DNA of 7,244 nucleotides from JBBDIM01 sp040880405 (GTDB taxonomy: Bacteria; Planctomycetota; Planctomycetia; Pirellulales; Pirellulaceae), in assembly GCA_040880405.1 (NCBI GenBank), contig JBBDIM010000037.1:1-7244 (forward strand). Direction: 5' to 3'. This document shows positions 1-6,777 of this stretch, in pieces; position 1 is the first letter of the stretch; every line of letters begins with the position of its first letter. The notes under the pieces were generated by a model. It made no database searches, was not told the origin of the DNA, and worked only from the letters and a program-made list of their open reading frames with translations. A program made the translations under genes and the position numbers.

Positions 1-46
1 AAGCACACGAAGCAACCGGCCAAACCGCCGCTTAAAATGCTTCACA

Positions 47-189
47 GCGTTGCCCGTTGGGGCTTCCGATTGGTTTTGGTACAGGTACCCAGGGCGTTGC
101 CCTGGGCTAACTTGCGGGTGCCCTTTCAGGGCTGGAAGAGACTCCAGGGGCTGACGCCCCTGAATACTGCATGTCGCCCCTTTCGGGGC
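47..189. repeat. Cluster of short GC-rich palindromes (hairpin array)
   Basis: Four clear inverted repeats follow one another: CCCAGGGC/GCCCTGGG with a GTT loop (88-106), GCCCT/AGGGC with a TTC loop (120-132), CAGGGGC/GCCCCTG with a TGAC loop (145-162), and GCCCC/GGGGC with a TTTC loop (176-189). A weaker one, GCCC/GGGC, lies at 52-63. The 9-mer GCGTTGCCC occurs twice (47-55 and 94-102), so the array looks partly built from repeated units. I recall similar intergenic palindromes in planctomycete genomes, where they resemble REP-type elements, but this was not searched. The array ends 31 bases before the first Hsp70 start, so it would lie in the 5' leader if the promoter is upstream of it. Confidence 0.75.
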
Positions 190-204
190 TCAGAGTTCCG
201 TCGC

Positions 205-210
205 AAGGAG
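205..210 (+). promoter_or_regulatory. Ribosome binding site of the first Hsp70 gene
   Basis: The sequence AAGGAG lies 10 bases before the ATG at 221, a strong Shine-Dalgarno match. It supports the ATG at 221, which places the phosphate-1 loop at the expected distance from the N-terminus. It sits 15 bases after the last hairpin, so that hairpin could influence access to it. Confidence 0.75.
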
Positions 211-220
211 TCAGTGATAT

Positions 221-2008
221 ATGGTCGCACGTTATGTGGTGGGACTCGATTTAGGGACGACCAACAGCGTGATCGCCTACGCGGCGGTTGAAGGGGAACA
301 GGCGGAGGTCCACCTGCTAGAGATCCCGCAATTGGTGGCGGCCAGCACTCTGGAAAACCGCGCGTCGCTCCCTTCGTTCTTGTACTTGGCCCCGCCGGTC
401 GAGTCGGCCGATGGCCGGTTCGATTTGCCTTGGGCCGAAGCGCGAGACTTCGCCGTGGGAGAATTGGCTCGGAAGCAATCGGCCGAGGTTCCTGACCGCA
501 CGGTAGGTGGCGCGAAGAGCTGGCTTTCGCACCAGAAGGTCGACCGGCAATCGGCCATTTTGCCCTGGAACGCCCCGGAAGATGTGGCGAAGGTCTCCCC
601 CGTGGAGGCAACCAAGCGGTATCTGGAACACCTGGTCGCCACTTGGAACCAGGCAATGCCGGAAGACCCACTCGCCGAGCAGCATGTAGTGCTCACCGTC
701 CCCGCCTCGTTCGATGCGAGCGCTCGGGAACTGACTCGTGAGGCGGCTCTCGCGGCTGGTTTGCCGGAACATTTGACGCTTCTTGAAGAGCCGCAGGCCG
801 CGGTTTACGCTTGGCTGGGTCACATGGGAGACCGCTGGCGGAAACTGCTGAAAGTCGGAGACCAACTGCTCGTCTGCGATGTCGGCGGCGGGACGACCGA
901 CCTGAGCTTGATTGCAGTGGAAGAGGTCGACGGTGAGCTGGAGCTTCGCCGGATGGCGGTCGGCAATCACTTGTTGGTTGGCGGCGACAACATGGACCTG
1001 GCCCTCGCGTTCCATGTGGCGGAGCGGTTCAAGGAGAAGAACGTCGAGCTCGACCCGTGGCAATCGGTCTCCCTGTGGCACTCTTGCCGGGCCGCCAAAG
1101 AGGCACTGTTGGCCGATGAGGGCCCGAAGAAGCACCCGGTCGCTGTGCTGGGCCGAGGTAGCAAGTTGATTGCCAAGACGGTCTCGGTCGATGTCGAGCG
1201 CGAGGCGGTGCAGGACTTGCTGCTCGGAGGGTTTTTCCCCTCCTGTGCCGCCAGCGACAAACCGGTTCGCGACCATGTCTCCGGATTCCAGGAACTGGGC
1301 CTGCCGTACGAATCAGACCCCGCGATTACCCGCCACTTGGCGGAGTTCCTCGCGGCCCATTCCGAAAAAGCGGGCACCACGCTCTCGCCGACGCAGGTGC
1401 TGTTCAACGGGGGTGTGTTCAAGAGTCAGGTCTTCCAGACCGCGCTGATGGACCTGCTGGGAAGCTGGAACCCAGGCGACCCGCCAAAACGTTTGGAAGG
1501 CCCGCACGACCTCGACTTCGCCGTGGCCCGCGGGGCTGCGTTTTACGGCTGGACCAAACAGCAAGGTGGCGTGCGAATCCGGGGCGGGACGGCGAGGGCC
1601 TATTATGTTGGCATTCAAACCGCCGGGCTCGCAATTCCAGGGGCTCCGCGTCCCTTGAACCTGCTAAATGTTGTGCCAATCGGCATGGAGGAAGGGACCG
1701 AAACCGATGTCCCCTCGCAAGAGGTTGGCCTGGTGGTAGGTGAAAAAACCCGGTTCCGGTTCTTCGGCTCACCGGTCCGCAAAGATGATCGCCCCGGCAC
1801 AATGCTCCCCCGCTGGGACGAGGCCGAGGTGACTGAGACCGACCCGCTGGAGACCTTGCTCCCCAAGGACGACGCCGTGAACGAGCCCTACGTCCCGGTC
1901 AAATTCCACACCAAGATCACCGAACTGGGGATGCTCGAACTGTGGTGCGTCAGCAGCAAAACCGGCGGTCGCTGGAAGCTGGAATTCAATGTCCGCGAAG
2001 ATGATTAG
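221..2008 (+). CDS. Hsp70-family (DnaK-like) ATPase, short paralog
   Basis: This 595-residue protein has an Hsp70/actin-type ATPase fold and probably acts in the cytoplasm, since no signal peptide is seen. Visible motifs are the phosphate-1 loop GLDLGTTNS (8-16), an invariant-type lysine in AKSWLSH (K99), LTVPASFD (158-165), EEPQAA (189-194, equivalent to DnaK NEPTAA), phosphate-2 CDVGGGTTD (219-227), GGDNMDLAL (254-262) and an adenosine-type motif LFNGGVF (394-400). The usual DnaK substrate-binding domain and helical lid are not recognisable. Instead the last 130 or so residues form a beta-rich segment ending in ITELGMLELWC and WKLEFNVR. DnaK is about 640 residues, so this protein is slightly shorter. 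It belongs to the divergent Hsp70 group that occurs as gene pairs, and its client is unknown. It is followed after 27 bases by a longer paralog on the same strand, probably in the same operon. Family assignment is secure; function is inferred only at the level of an ATP-dependent chaperone-like protein. Confidence 0.93.
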   Translation: MVARYVVGLDLGTTNSVIAYAAVEGEQAEVHLLEIPQLVAASTLENRASLPSFLYLAPPVESADGRFDLPWAEARDFAVGELARKQSAEVPDRTVGGAKSWLSHQKVDRQSAILPWNAPEDVAKVSPVEATKRYLEHLVATWNQAMPEDPLAEQHVVLTVPASFDASARELTREAALAAGLPEHLTLLEEPQAAVYAWLGHMGDRWRKLLKVGDQLLVCDVGGGTTDLSLIAVEEVDGELELRRMAVGNHLLVGGDNMDLALAFHVAERFKEKNVELDPWQSVSLWHSCRAAKEALLADEGPKKHPVAVLGRGSKLIAKTVSVDVEREAVQDLLLGGFFPSCAASDKPVRDHVSGFQELGLPYESDPAITRHLAEFLAAHSEKAGTTLSPTQVLFNGGVFKSQVFQTALMDLLGSWNPGDPPKRLEGPHDLDFAVARGAAFYGWTKQQGGVRIRGGTARAYYVGIQTAGLAIPGAPRPLNLLNVVPIGMEEGTETDVPSQEVGLVVGEKTRFRFFGSPVRKDDRPGTMLPRWDEAEVTETDPLETLLPKDDAVNEPYVPVKFHTKITELGMLELWCVSSKTGGRWKLEFNVREDD

Positions 2009-2035
2009 CTGAGGGTCGGGGAGCAATAAATTTAG

Positions 2036-4909
2036 ATGTCCTCTGTAAAACCAATGCCCCCCAGGGCTGGCCAAGTAGACGATTCGGAAGAATTGCCAAG
2101 CCGGTACAACGTCGGCATCGACCTGGGAACCACGAACTCGGCCGTGTCGTTTCTTGATACGGCGGTCGAGAACGCCACTCCGACCACTTTCCCGATTCCA
2201 CAGGTCGTCGCCCCGGGGCAGGTTGAGAACCGGAGCACGCTCCCCTCGTTCCACTACCAAGTGGCCGAGGGGGAATTTCCCGCAGGGTCGTTTCGTTTGC
2301 CATGGAGCGGGGCCGATCCAAGCTACTGTGTGGGTGTCTTTGCGCGGGATCATGGGACCGCGGTCCCAGGCCGGATGATCAACTCCGCCAAGAGCTGGCT
2401 TTCGCACTCGGGGGTCGACCGGACCGCGCCTCTGCTGCCTTGGCATGGGGCGGCGGATCTGGAAAAGCTTTCTCCGGTGGAGGTGAGTGCCCGACTCTTG
2501 GGTCACATTCGCGCGGCCTGGAATCATGCCCACCCGGGCGAACCGCTAGAGCGGCAAGACATTGTGTTGACGCTCCCCGCGTCGTTCGATGAGATCGCGC
2601 GGGAACTGACCGTGCAGGCGGCGGCCCAGGCGGGGCTGGCTCGAATCTTTTTGATCGAGGAACCGCAGGCCGCCTTCTACGATTGGCTCTCCAAACATGC
2701 CGACGACTGGCAGCAGCGGGTCACCCCTGGGCAAACCATTTTGGTCTGCGACATCGGCGGCGGCACGAGCGACTTTACCCTAATCCGAGCCAGAGCCGAT
2801 GAACAAGATAAGGTGCAGTTCCACCGGGTCGCCGTCGGCGAGCATTTGATTTTGGGTGGCGACAATCTCGATTTGGCCTTGGCCAAACATCTGGAGAAGC
2901 GACTAACCAGCGGTGGTGAATTGCCGGCCGATCGGTGGTCGGTCCTGGTTCGCCGGGCCCGGCAGATCAAGGAGCAGTTTTTGCAGGCCGATGCCCCGGA
3001 GACTCTCACAGTCAACTTACCGGCGGCCGGGGCCAAGTTGATCGGTGGCGGGATGCAGTGTGAGGTCGCCCGGGAAAAAGTCGAGCGGCTACTGCTCGAA
3101 GGTTTTTTGCCCCGAGTTGCGCTGAGTGAGGGACCGGAGACTCGGACCTCCGGCTTCCAGGAGTTCGGGCTACCTTACGCCCCGGATGCGGCGATGACCC
3201 GCTGGCTCGCCGACTTTCTGCGGCGGCATGTCCAAGCGATTGATCCCGACGCGCAGACCGAAATGAACGCGGTCCGTCCCGATATCATTCTATTCAACGG
3301 CGGTTTTTTCGAGTCGCCGGTCCTGCGTGCCCGCTTGATTGAGGTGTTGACCTCCTGGTTCCAAACCGACACACCTGACTGGAAACCGCTGCTGCTGGAA
3401 AACCGCCAACTCGATTTAGCGGTCGCCCAAGGGGCCGCGTATTACGGCCGAGTGCGGCGGGGCGAAGGGGTGCGGATCGCCTCGAACTTGGCCCGGACCT
3501 ATTACATCGGTGTGGGAAACTCGGCCACCGGCGTACCGCAAGCCTTATGCCTATTACCCGCGACGACCCAGCCGGGCGAAGAAGTCGATCTGACGGAAAA
3601 AACCTTTGAGCTGCGGATCTCCGAGCCAGTCGAGTTTCCGCTGTACATCTCCAGCACGCGGCTGATCGACCGGGCAGGGCAGATTGTTCCGGTCGATCCC
3701 AAAGAGATCAAAAGCCTGCCGCCGATCCGTACTGTGCTGAGGGTCCGGCGAAGGCATGAGGCGACGACCGTCCAGGTGAGGCTGCATGCCCGGCTCTCCG
3801 AGATCGGGACGATCGAACTGTGGTGCGGCGAAGTCGACACCGAGCGAACTTGGCGGCTGCAATTCGATGTCCGCAGCGCCACCCAAACCGATGTCGCGGC
3901 CCACGTCTCCGCCAAGGAATCGGAAGGGGTGGTTGATGAGGAGCTGTGGATCGGGGCAATGACGTTGTTGGAGAATACCTTCAGCCCAGACGGTCATCAC
4001 AAACCGCAAAAACTGCTTAAGGAAGTGGAAGAGGCTTTGGAAATGCCGCGGGCCGAGTGGCCCACTTCGCTCTTGCGGCGGATGTGGGAAAAGCTGATGG
4101 ATCTGGAACCGGGCCGCCGCCGGAGTTCCACCCATGAAGCTCGTTGGCTCAACCTGACCGGCTTTTCCCTGCGGCCAGGCTACGGCCTGGCCCTGGATGA
4201 TTGGCGGGTCTCGGAGACTTGGAAGGCGCTGCAAGGCAAAGTCGCCCACAACGACGACAACTGCAAAAACCAATCGGCCATTTTGTGGCGGCGGATCGCC
4301 GGGGGCCTGACCCGAGGACAACAGCAAGCGTTGGCCGAACCAATTTTAGTGGCGACCCGTTCGCTCCATCGTCGACAAGCGGGGGGGCGCCCCGGGGCCG
4401 GACAAGGCAACGCCGCCGGGATCAACCTTTCGCCGGAACAGGCGATCGAACCATGGCGGCTGCTGGGCTCGCTGGAACGATTGGACGCGCGGCAGAAGAT
4501 TGAAATCGGGAACATGCTGATCGACCTGATCGGTCGCAAGAAGCTGGCCCCGGCTCGAAGTGCGATGACCTGGACGATCGGGCGGTTAGGCTCGCGGACT
4601 CCGCTGTATGGCCCGCTGAACACGGTGGTCCCCAAAGGGACGGTTGCCCAGTGGCTGGCAAAGATCTACGCGCTGCCGGCCCACACCGCGATGGACCGCG
4701 TCGCGGTCATGCTCCTGGCTCGGCGAACGGACGACCGCTACCGCGACTTGGGAGAAAGCCCCCGCCAAAAAGCGGCCGAGTGGCTCAACCAGCAAAATGC
4801 CCCACCTCACTTCGCGGAAATTGTCCGAGAAGGGGGCGTCTTGGACGAAGAGCAACAGCGCGAAGTCTTCGGAGAAAGCTTGCCAACCGGTTTGACGCTG
4901 GTGAATTGA
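2036..4909 (+). CDS. Hsp70-family ATPase with C-terminal DUF3731 domain
   Basis: This 957-residue protein is a paralog of the preceding gene with an extra C-terminal domain. Its ATPase core is complete: GIDLGTTNS (27-35), AKSWLSH (118-124), LTLPASFD (178-185), EEPQAA (208-213), CDIGGGTSD (238-246), GGDNLDLAL (274-282) and LFNGGFF (419-425). The shared beta-rich segment runs to about 613 and includes LSEIGTIELWC (587-597) and WRLQFDVR. Residues from about 636 to 957 are mostly helical and match what I know as DUF3731, including IGRLGSRTPLYGP (848-860). A Gly/Arg-rich stretch at 778-796 looks like a flexible insertion. The ATG at 2036 has only a loosely placed GGGGAG (2018-2023, 12 bases away). 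The ATG at 2054 is an alternative that would remove six residues ahead of the conserved fold. DUF3731 has no known role; it could be a lid substitute or partner-binding module, which is speculation. Confidence 0.92.
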   Translation: MSSVKPMPPRAGQVDDSEELPSRYNVGIDLGTTNSAVSFLDTAVENATPTTFPIPQVVAPGQVENRSTLPSFHYQVAEGEFPAGSFRLPWSGADPSYCVGVFARDHGTAVPGRMINSAKSWLSHSGVDRTAPLLPWHGAADLEKLSPVEVSARLLGHIRAAWNHAHPGEPLERQDIVLTLPASFDEIARELTVQAAAQAGLARIFLIEEPQAAFYDWLSKHADDWQQRVTPGQTILVCDIGGGTSDFTLIRARADEQDKVQFHRVAVGEHLILGGDNLDLALAKHLEKRLTSGGELPADRWSVLVRRARQIKEQFLQADAPETLTVNLPAAGAKLIGGGMQCEVAREKVERLLLEGFLPRVALSEGPETRTSGFQEFGLPYAPDAAMTRWLADFLRRHVQAIDPDAQTEMNAVRPDIILFNGGFFESPVLRARLIEVLTSWFQTDTPDWKPLLLENRQLDLAVAQGAAYYGRVRRGEGVRIASNLARTYYIGVGNSATGVPQALCLLPATTQPGEEVDLTEKTFELRISEPVEFPLYISSTRLIDRAGQIVPVDPKEIKSLPPIRTVLRVRRRHEATTVQVRLHARLSEIGTIELWCGEVDTERTWRLQFDVRSATQTDVAAHVSAKESEGVVDEELWIGAMTLLENTFSPDGHHKPQKLLKEVEEALEMPRAEWPTSLLRRMWEKLMDLEPGRRRSSTHEARWLNLTGFSLRPGYGLALDDWRVSETWKALQGKVAHNDDNCKNQSAILWRRIAGGLTRGQQQALAEPILVATRSLHRRQAGGRPGAGQGNAAGINLSPEQAIEPWRLLGSLERLDARQKIEIGNMLIDLIGRKKLAPARSAMTWTIGRLGSRTPLYGPLNTVVPKGTVAQWLAKIYALPAHTAMDRVAVMLLARRTDDRYRDLGESPRQKAAEWLNQQNAPPHFAEIVREGGVLDEEQQREVFGESLPTGLTLVN

Positions 4910-4929
4910 GCGGGAATCGACCTCAGTCT

Positions 4930-5529
4930 TCACGTTTCTGAACGCTCGTCGATCCATTTTTCCACGTGCGGCGACTGAAAATCGGCCAGCGCTGTGAGGA
5001 GTTCCTCGGGTTGATTGCGCGTCACCAAAATGGACCGGTGCTCAGGCCGCATGAATTGCCGGGCGGTGGCCTGGTCGAGCATGGCCAGCAGCGAGTCGAA
5101 GAAACCGGCGACGTTCAACAGGCCGCACGGTTTTTCGTGGAACCCAAGTTGGGCCCAGGTCAGCACCTCGAACAGCTCTTCCAAGGTACCAAAGCCGCCG
5201 GGCATGGCGATGAAACCGTCCGAGAGATCGGCCATCAAGGCCTTGCGTTCATGCATCGAGTGGACGATCCTCAGGTCGGTTACACCATGATGGGCCAATT
5301 CCCGATCAACTAGAGCGCCGGGAATCACACCGACCACTTCGCCACCACCCTCCAGCACAGCATCGGCGATCGCCCCCATTAGGCCCACCTTGCCGCCGCC
5401 ATAAACCAGGCGGCAACCACGCTGGGCCAGCAGTCCGCCCATCGTGCGGGCGGCTTCGGCATAGGCGGGATCCTCACCGGAACTCGATCCGCAGAAAACA
5501 CACAGGCTGCGAAATGGGGTCAACGTCAC
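4930..5529 (-). CDS. LOG-family (TIGR00730) nucleotide N-glycosidase
   Basis: This 199-residue Rossmann-like protein belongs to the LOG / 'lysine decarboxylase-like' family. Characterised members hydrolyse the N-glycosidic bond of nucleoside 5'-monophosphates, releasing cytokinin bases in plants and some bacteria or plain nucleobases in others. Seen here are VFCGSS (11-16), YGGGKVGLMG (43-52), MHERKA (92-97) carrying the catalytic-type arginine R95, and the hallmark PGGFGTLEE (110-118) with its glutamate. Length fits the short type I LOG proteins. The start chosen is GTG at 5527-5529. Its nearest AGGA is only two bases away, whereas the same AGGA lies eight bases from a TTG at 5521-5523 (residue 3), which may be the true start. 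It follows the DUF3500 gene by 29 bases on the same strand and converges with the Hsp70 operon, leaving 20 bases between the stops. The old 'lysine decarboxylase' name is misleading. The physiological substrate here is unknown. Confidence 0.93.
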   Translation of the reverse strand: MTLTPFRSLCVFCGSSSGEDPAYAEAARTMGGLLAQRGCRLVYGGGKVGLMGAIADAVLEGGGEVVGVIPGALVDRELAHHGVTDLRIVHSMHERKALMADLSDGFIAMPGGFGTLEELFEVLTWAQLGFHEKPCGLLNVAGFFDSLLAMLDQATARQFMRPEHRSILVTRNQPEELLTALADFQSPHVEKWIDERSET

Positions 5530-5558
5530 CGTCCTGGATGGATAGAACTGGCTAAAGC

Positions 5559-6599
5559 CTACTGAATCGGCAGGGCGAAATCACCCCGCATGTCGCGCCA
5601 AACGCAGTGGACATGGTTGGCCAGGTTGCCCGCCTGATCGGGCTGGGAATTGACCAGTTCGATCACGAAGGAGGGACCTTGCACCCGGTAGTAATGTGGC
5701 ACCCCCTCTTTCAAACCACCGGCCCAGCCGAAGTGAATTTTTTCGAACCCAGCATCTTTCAGGGCAGAACGCCGCTCGTTCGCGACATCTTGGGGGACGT
5801 TGTTGATGTAGACGTCGATCAACTTCCGCAAAGTCTCGGCCTGCTTCTCGTTTAGGTCCGAGGCAGCGATGCCGACCGGCTCTTCCGTTGGAGGATGCGG
5901 CTCGCCGGGAGCCCGGATTTCCGCGAGCGACTCAGCGGCGAAGATCGCCTTCTTTCGCTGCTTATCCGAAAGGGAATTGACCAGATCGTAAGCCAACGTC
6001 TCTTCATCCGCGAGGACCCGCATCCCCTTGGGGAAATCTTCCAGATAGTCGTCCTTCAGCTCAGCCGGGTTGGTGCAGAGGGCGTGGGGCGACGAGGAAA
6101 TCACCTTCTCTCCCTCCACCACGAAGTTGAGCGAAAGGTGGTGCCCCTCGAAACTCAAGCCCCAGCGGGAATCGGCCTTCGGCTCTCCAAAGAGGGTCAC
6201 GTAATACCGCAGCGGATCGCGAATCGGTCCTTGGGTTTGCAGATGCTTGAGAAGAGTTTCCAGGGTGATGATTTTGGTGGTCTTGTCGTAGCCGACTTGG
6301 CTCAGGGCGACTTGCAGAAGCTGGTGGGTCTTTTCCCGCTGGGCCTCGGTCATGTGCTTGATCTGGGCACCCTTGCGCTGGTCCTTGGGAATGAAGTGCC
6401 AGTCGACTCGTTTGTCCGAATCGTACGGTAGCAGCGCCGCCTTCTTTTGCTCGTCGTCGAGACTCGCTAGCAGCGAGCCGGCCGCTTCGGTCATCCTCTC
6501 GCCCGTGGTGACCAACGTGAAGTAGGTGTAGCCGAAACTTCCCATGGCGGTCAGGGCAATCCCGACCAACAGGCAGGTGGTGAGGCGGCGGAGCATCAT
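5559..6599 (-). CDS. DUF3500 protein with N-terminal signal/anchor segment
   Basis: This 346-residue protein matches the DUF3500 family, whose function is unknown. Family-typical stretches are LDDEQKKAALLPYDSDKRVDWHFIP (about 47-71), MTEAQREKTHQLL (83-95), RDPLRYYVTLFGEP (127-140), FEGHHLSLNF (150-159) and HYYRVQGPSFVIE (302-314), followed by NHVHCVWRDMRGDF (328-341). The conserved histidines and aspartates could be catalytic or metal-binding, but that is not established. A hydrophobic segment at about 7-28 after two arginines suggests a signal peptide or single membrane anchor, placing the rest outside the cytoplasm; there is no convincing lipobox. The start is the first of two consecutive ATG codons, with AAGGA eight bases upstream. 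It is probably co-transcribed with the LOG gene 29 bases downstream, and is transcribed away from the esterase gene. Confidence 0.9.
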   Translation of the reverse strand: MMLRRLTTCLLVGIALTAMGSFGYTYFTLVTTGERMTEAAGSLLASLDDEQKKAALLPYDSDKRVDWHFIPKDQRKGAQIKHMTEAQREKTHQLLQVALSQVGYDKTTKIITLETLLKHLQTQGPIRDPLRYYVTLFGEPKADSRWGLSFEGHHLSLNFVVEGEKVISSSPHALCTNPAELKDDYLEDFPKGMRVLADEETLAYDLVNSLSDKQRKKAIFAAESLAEIRAPGEPHPPTEEPVGIAASDLNEKQAETLRKLIDVYINNVPQDVANERRSALKDAGFEKIHFGWAGGLKEGVPHYYRVQGPSFVIELVNSQPDQAGNLANHVHCVWRDMRGDFALPIQ

Positions 6600-6607
6600 G
6601 GGGGAAA

Positions 6608-6612
6608 TCCTT
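6608..6612 (-). promoter_or_regulatory. Ribosome binding site of the DUF3500 gene
   Basis: Read on the minus strand this is AAGGA, eight bases before the first ATG (6597-6599) and eleven before the second (6594-6596). The spacing favours the first ATG, but either start leaves the signal-like segment intact. Confidence 0.65.
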
Positions 6613-6689
6613 GCGAAGATTAGGAGGGTGGGAATATTTTTTGTAGGGGGGCGGGGCGGGTGTTCTCCCTCAACCCACTAACAGCGTAC

Positions 6690-6703
6690 CATGATAAATC
6701 ATG
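6690..6703. promoter_or_regulatory. 14-bp inverted repeat, possible operator
   Basis: CATGAT and ATCATG are exact reverse complements separated by AA. The symmetry and the position between two divergent genes suit binding by a dimeric regulator. The repeat is small, no regulator gene is nearby, and a palindrome of this size can arise by chance, so this is a weak call. Confidence 0.3.
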
Positions 6704-6777
6704 AAATGCACCCTCGCCGGTCAAACCGCCGACGGTTTTGTCCCTTTGTCCCCGCCCAACACTCAGAAAGTCCAGCC

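Larger units (their letters stand above)
1..220. other. Intergenic region upstream of the Hsp70 pair
   Basis: No convincing gene is visible here. A short open frame starting at 37 runs through the palindromes and overlaps the Hsp70 start in another frame; its peptide is just the translated hairpins. I could not find a clear -35/-10 promoter. The upstream neighbour lies outside the window. In other bacteria this type of Hsp70 pair is often preceded by a DUF2760 gene, as I recall, but none is visible in these 220 bases. Confidence 0.6.
6600..6777. promoter_or_regulatory. Divergent intergenic region, presumed promoters
   Basis: The DUF3500 gene and the esterase gene are transcribed away from this stretch, so promoters for both should lie here. 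It contains an AT-rich island (6633-6643), a G-rich tract on the plus strand (6646-6660) and a perfect inverted repeat CATGAT-AA-ATCATG (6690-6703). I found no well-spaced sigma-70-type -35/-10 pair on either strand. The closest minus-strand TTGAGG has a spacer of about 22 bases to TACAAA, which is too long. Confidence 0.5.

Noticed and set aside
37..291. Small plus-strand open frame of 84 codons over the palindromes
   Set aside because: It is a translation of the hairpin array and runs out of frame into the Hsp70 start, with no ribosome binding site seen.
317..1276. Long minus-strand open frame (319 codons) opposite the first Hsp70 gene
   Set aside because: It lies wholly inside a gene with clear Hsp70 motifs, has no recognisable domain, and is typical of open antisense frames in GC-rich coding DNA.
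548..4285. 15-base match (548-562 and 4271-4285) between the ATPase region of one Hsp70 and the DUF3731 region of the other
   Set aside because: The two places are not homologous; both encode QSAIL by chance with the same favoured codons. No flanking similarity.
3554..4327. Minus-strand open frame (257 codons) opposite the second Hsp70 gene
   Set aside because: Same reasoning: the plus strand has a continuous, motif-bearing protein, and the antisense product is Pro/Arg-rich without a domain.
4916..4961. Possible terminator after the Hsp70 operon: ATCGAC ... GTCGAT followed by ATTTTT, with an inner CGTT/AACG stem
   Set aside because: The outer arms are only 6 bp and 26 bases apart, the inner stem is 4 bp, and the T run starts three bases later inside the LOG coding region. 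Too weak to call.
5895..6431. Plus-strand open frame of 178 codons opposite the DUF3500 gene
   Set aside because: The minus strand carries the recognisable DUF3500 protein; this frame has no domain or start signal.
6691..6777. Upstream in-frame starts (6691, 6706) for the esterase
   Set aside because: They would put up to 29 Arg/Pro-rich residues before a standard signal peptide and have no better ribosome binding site.
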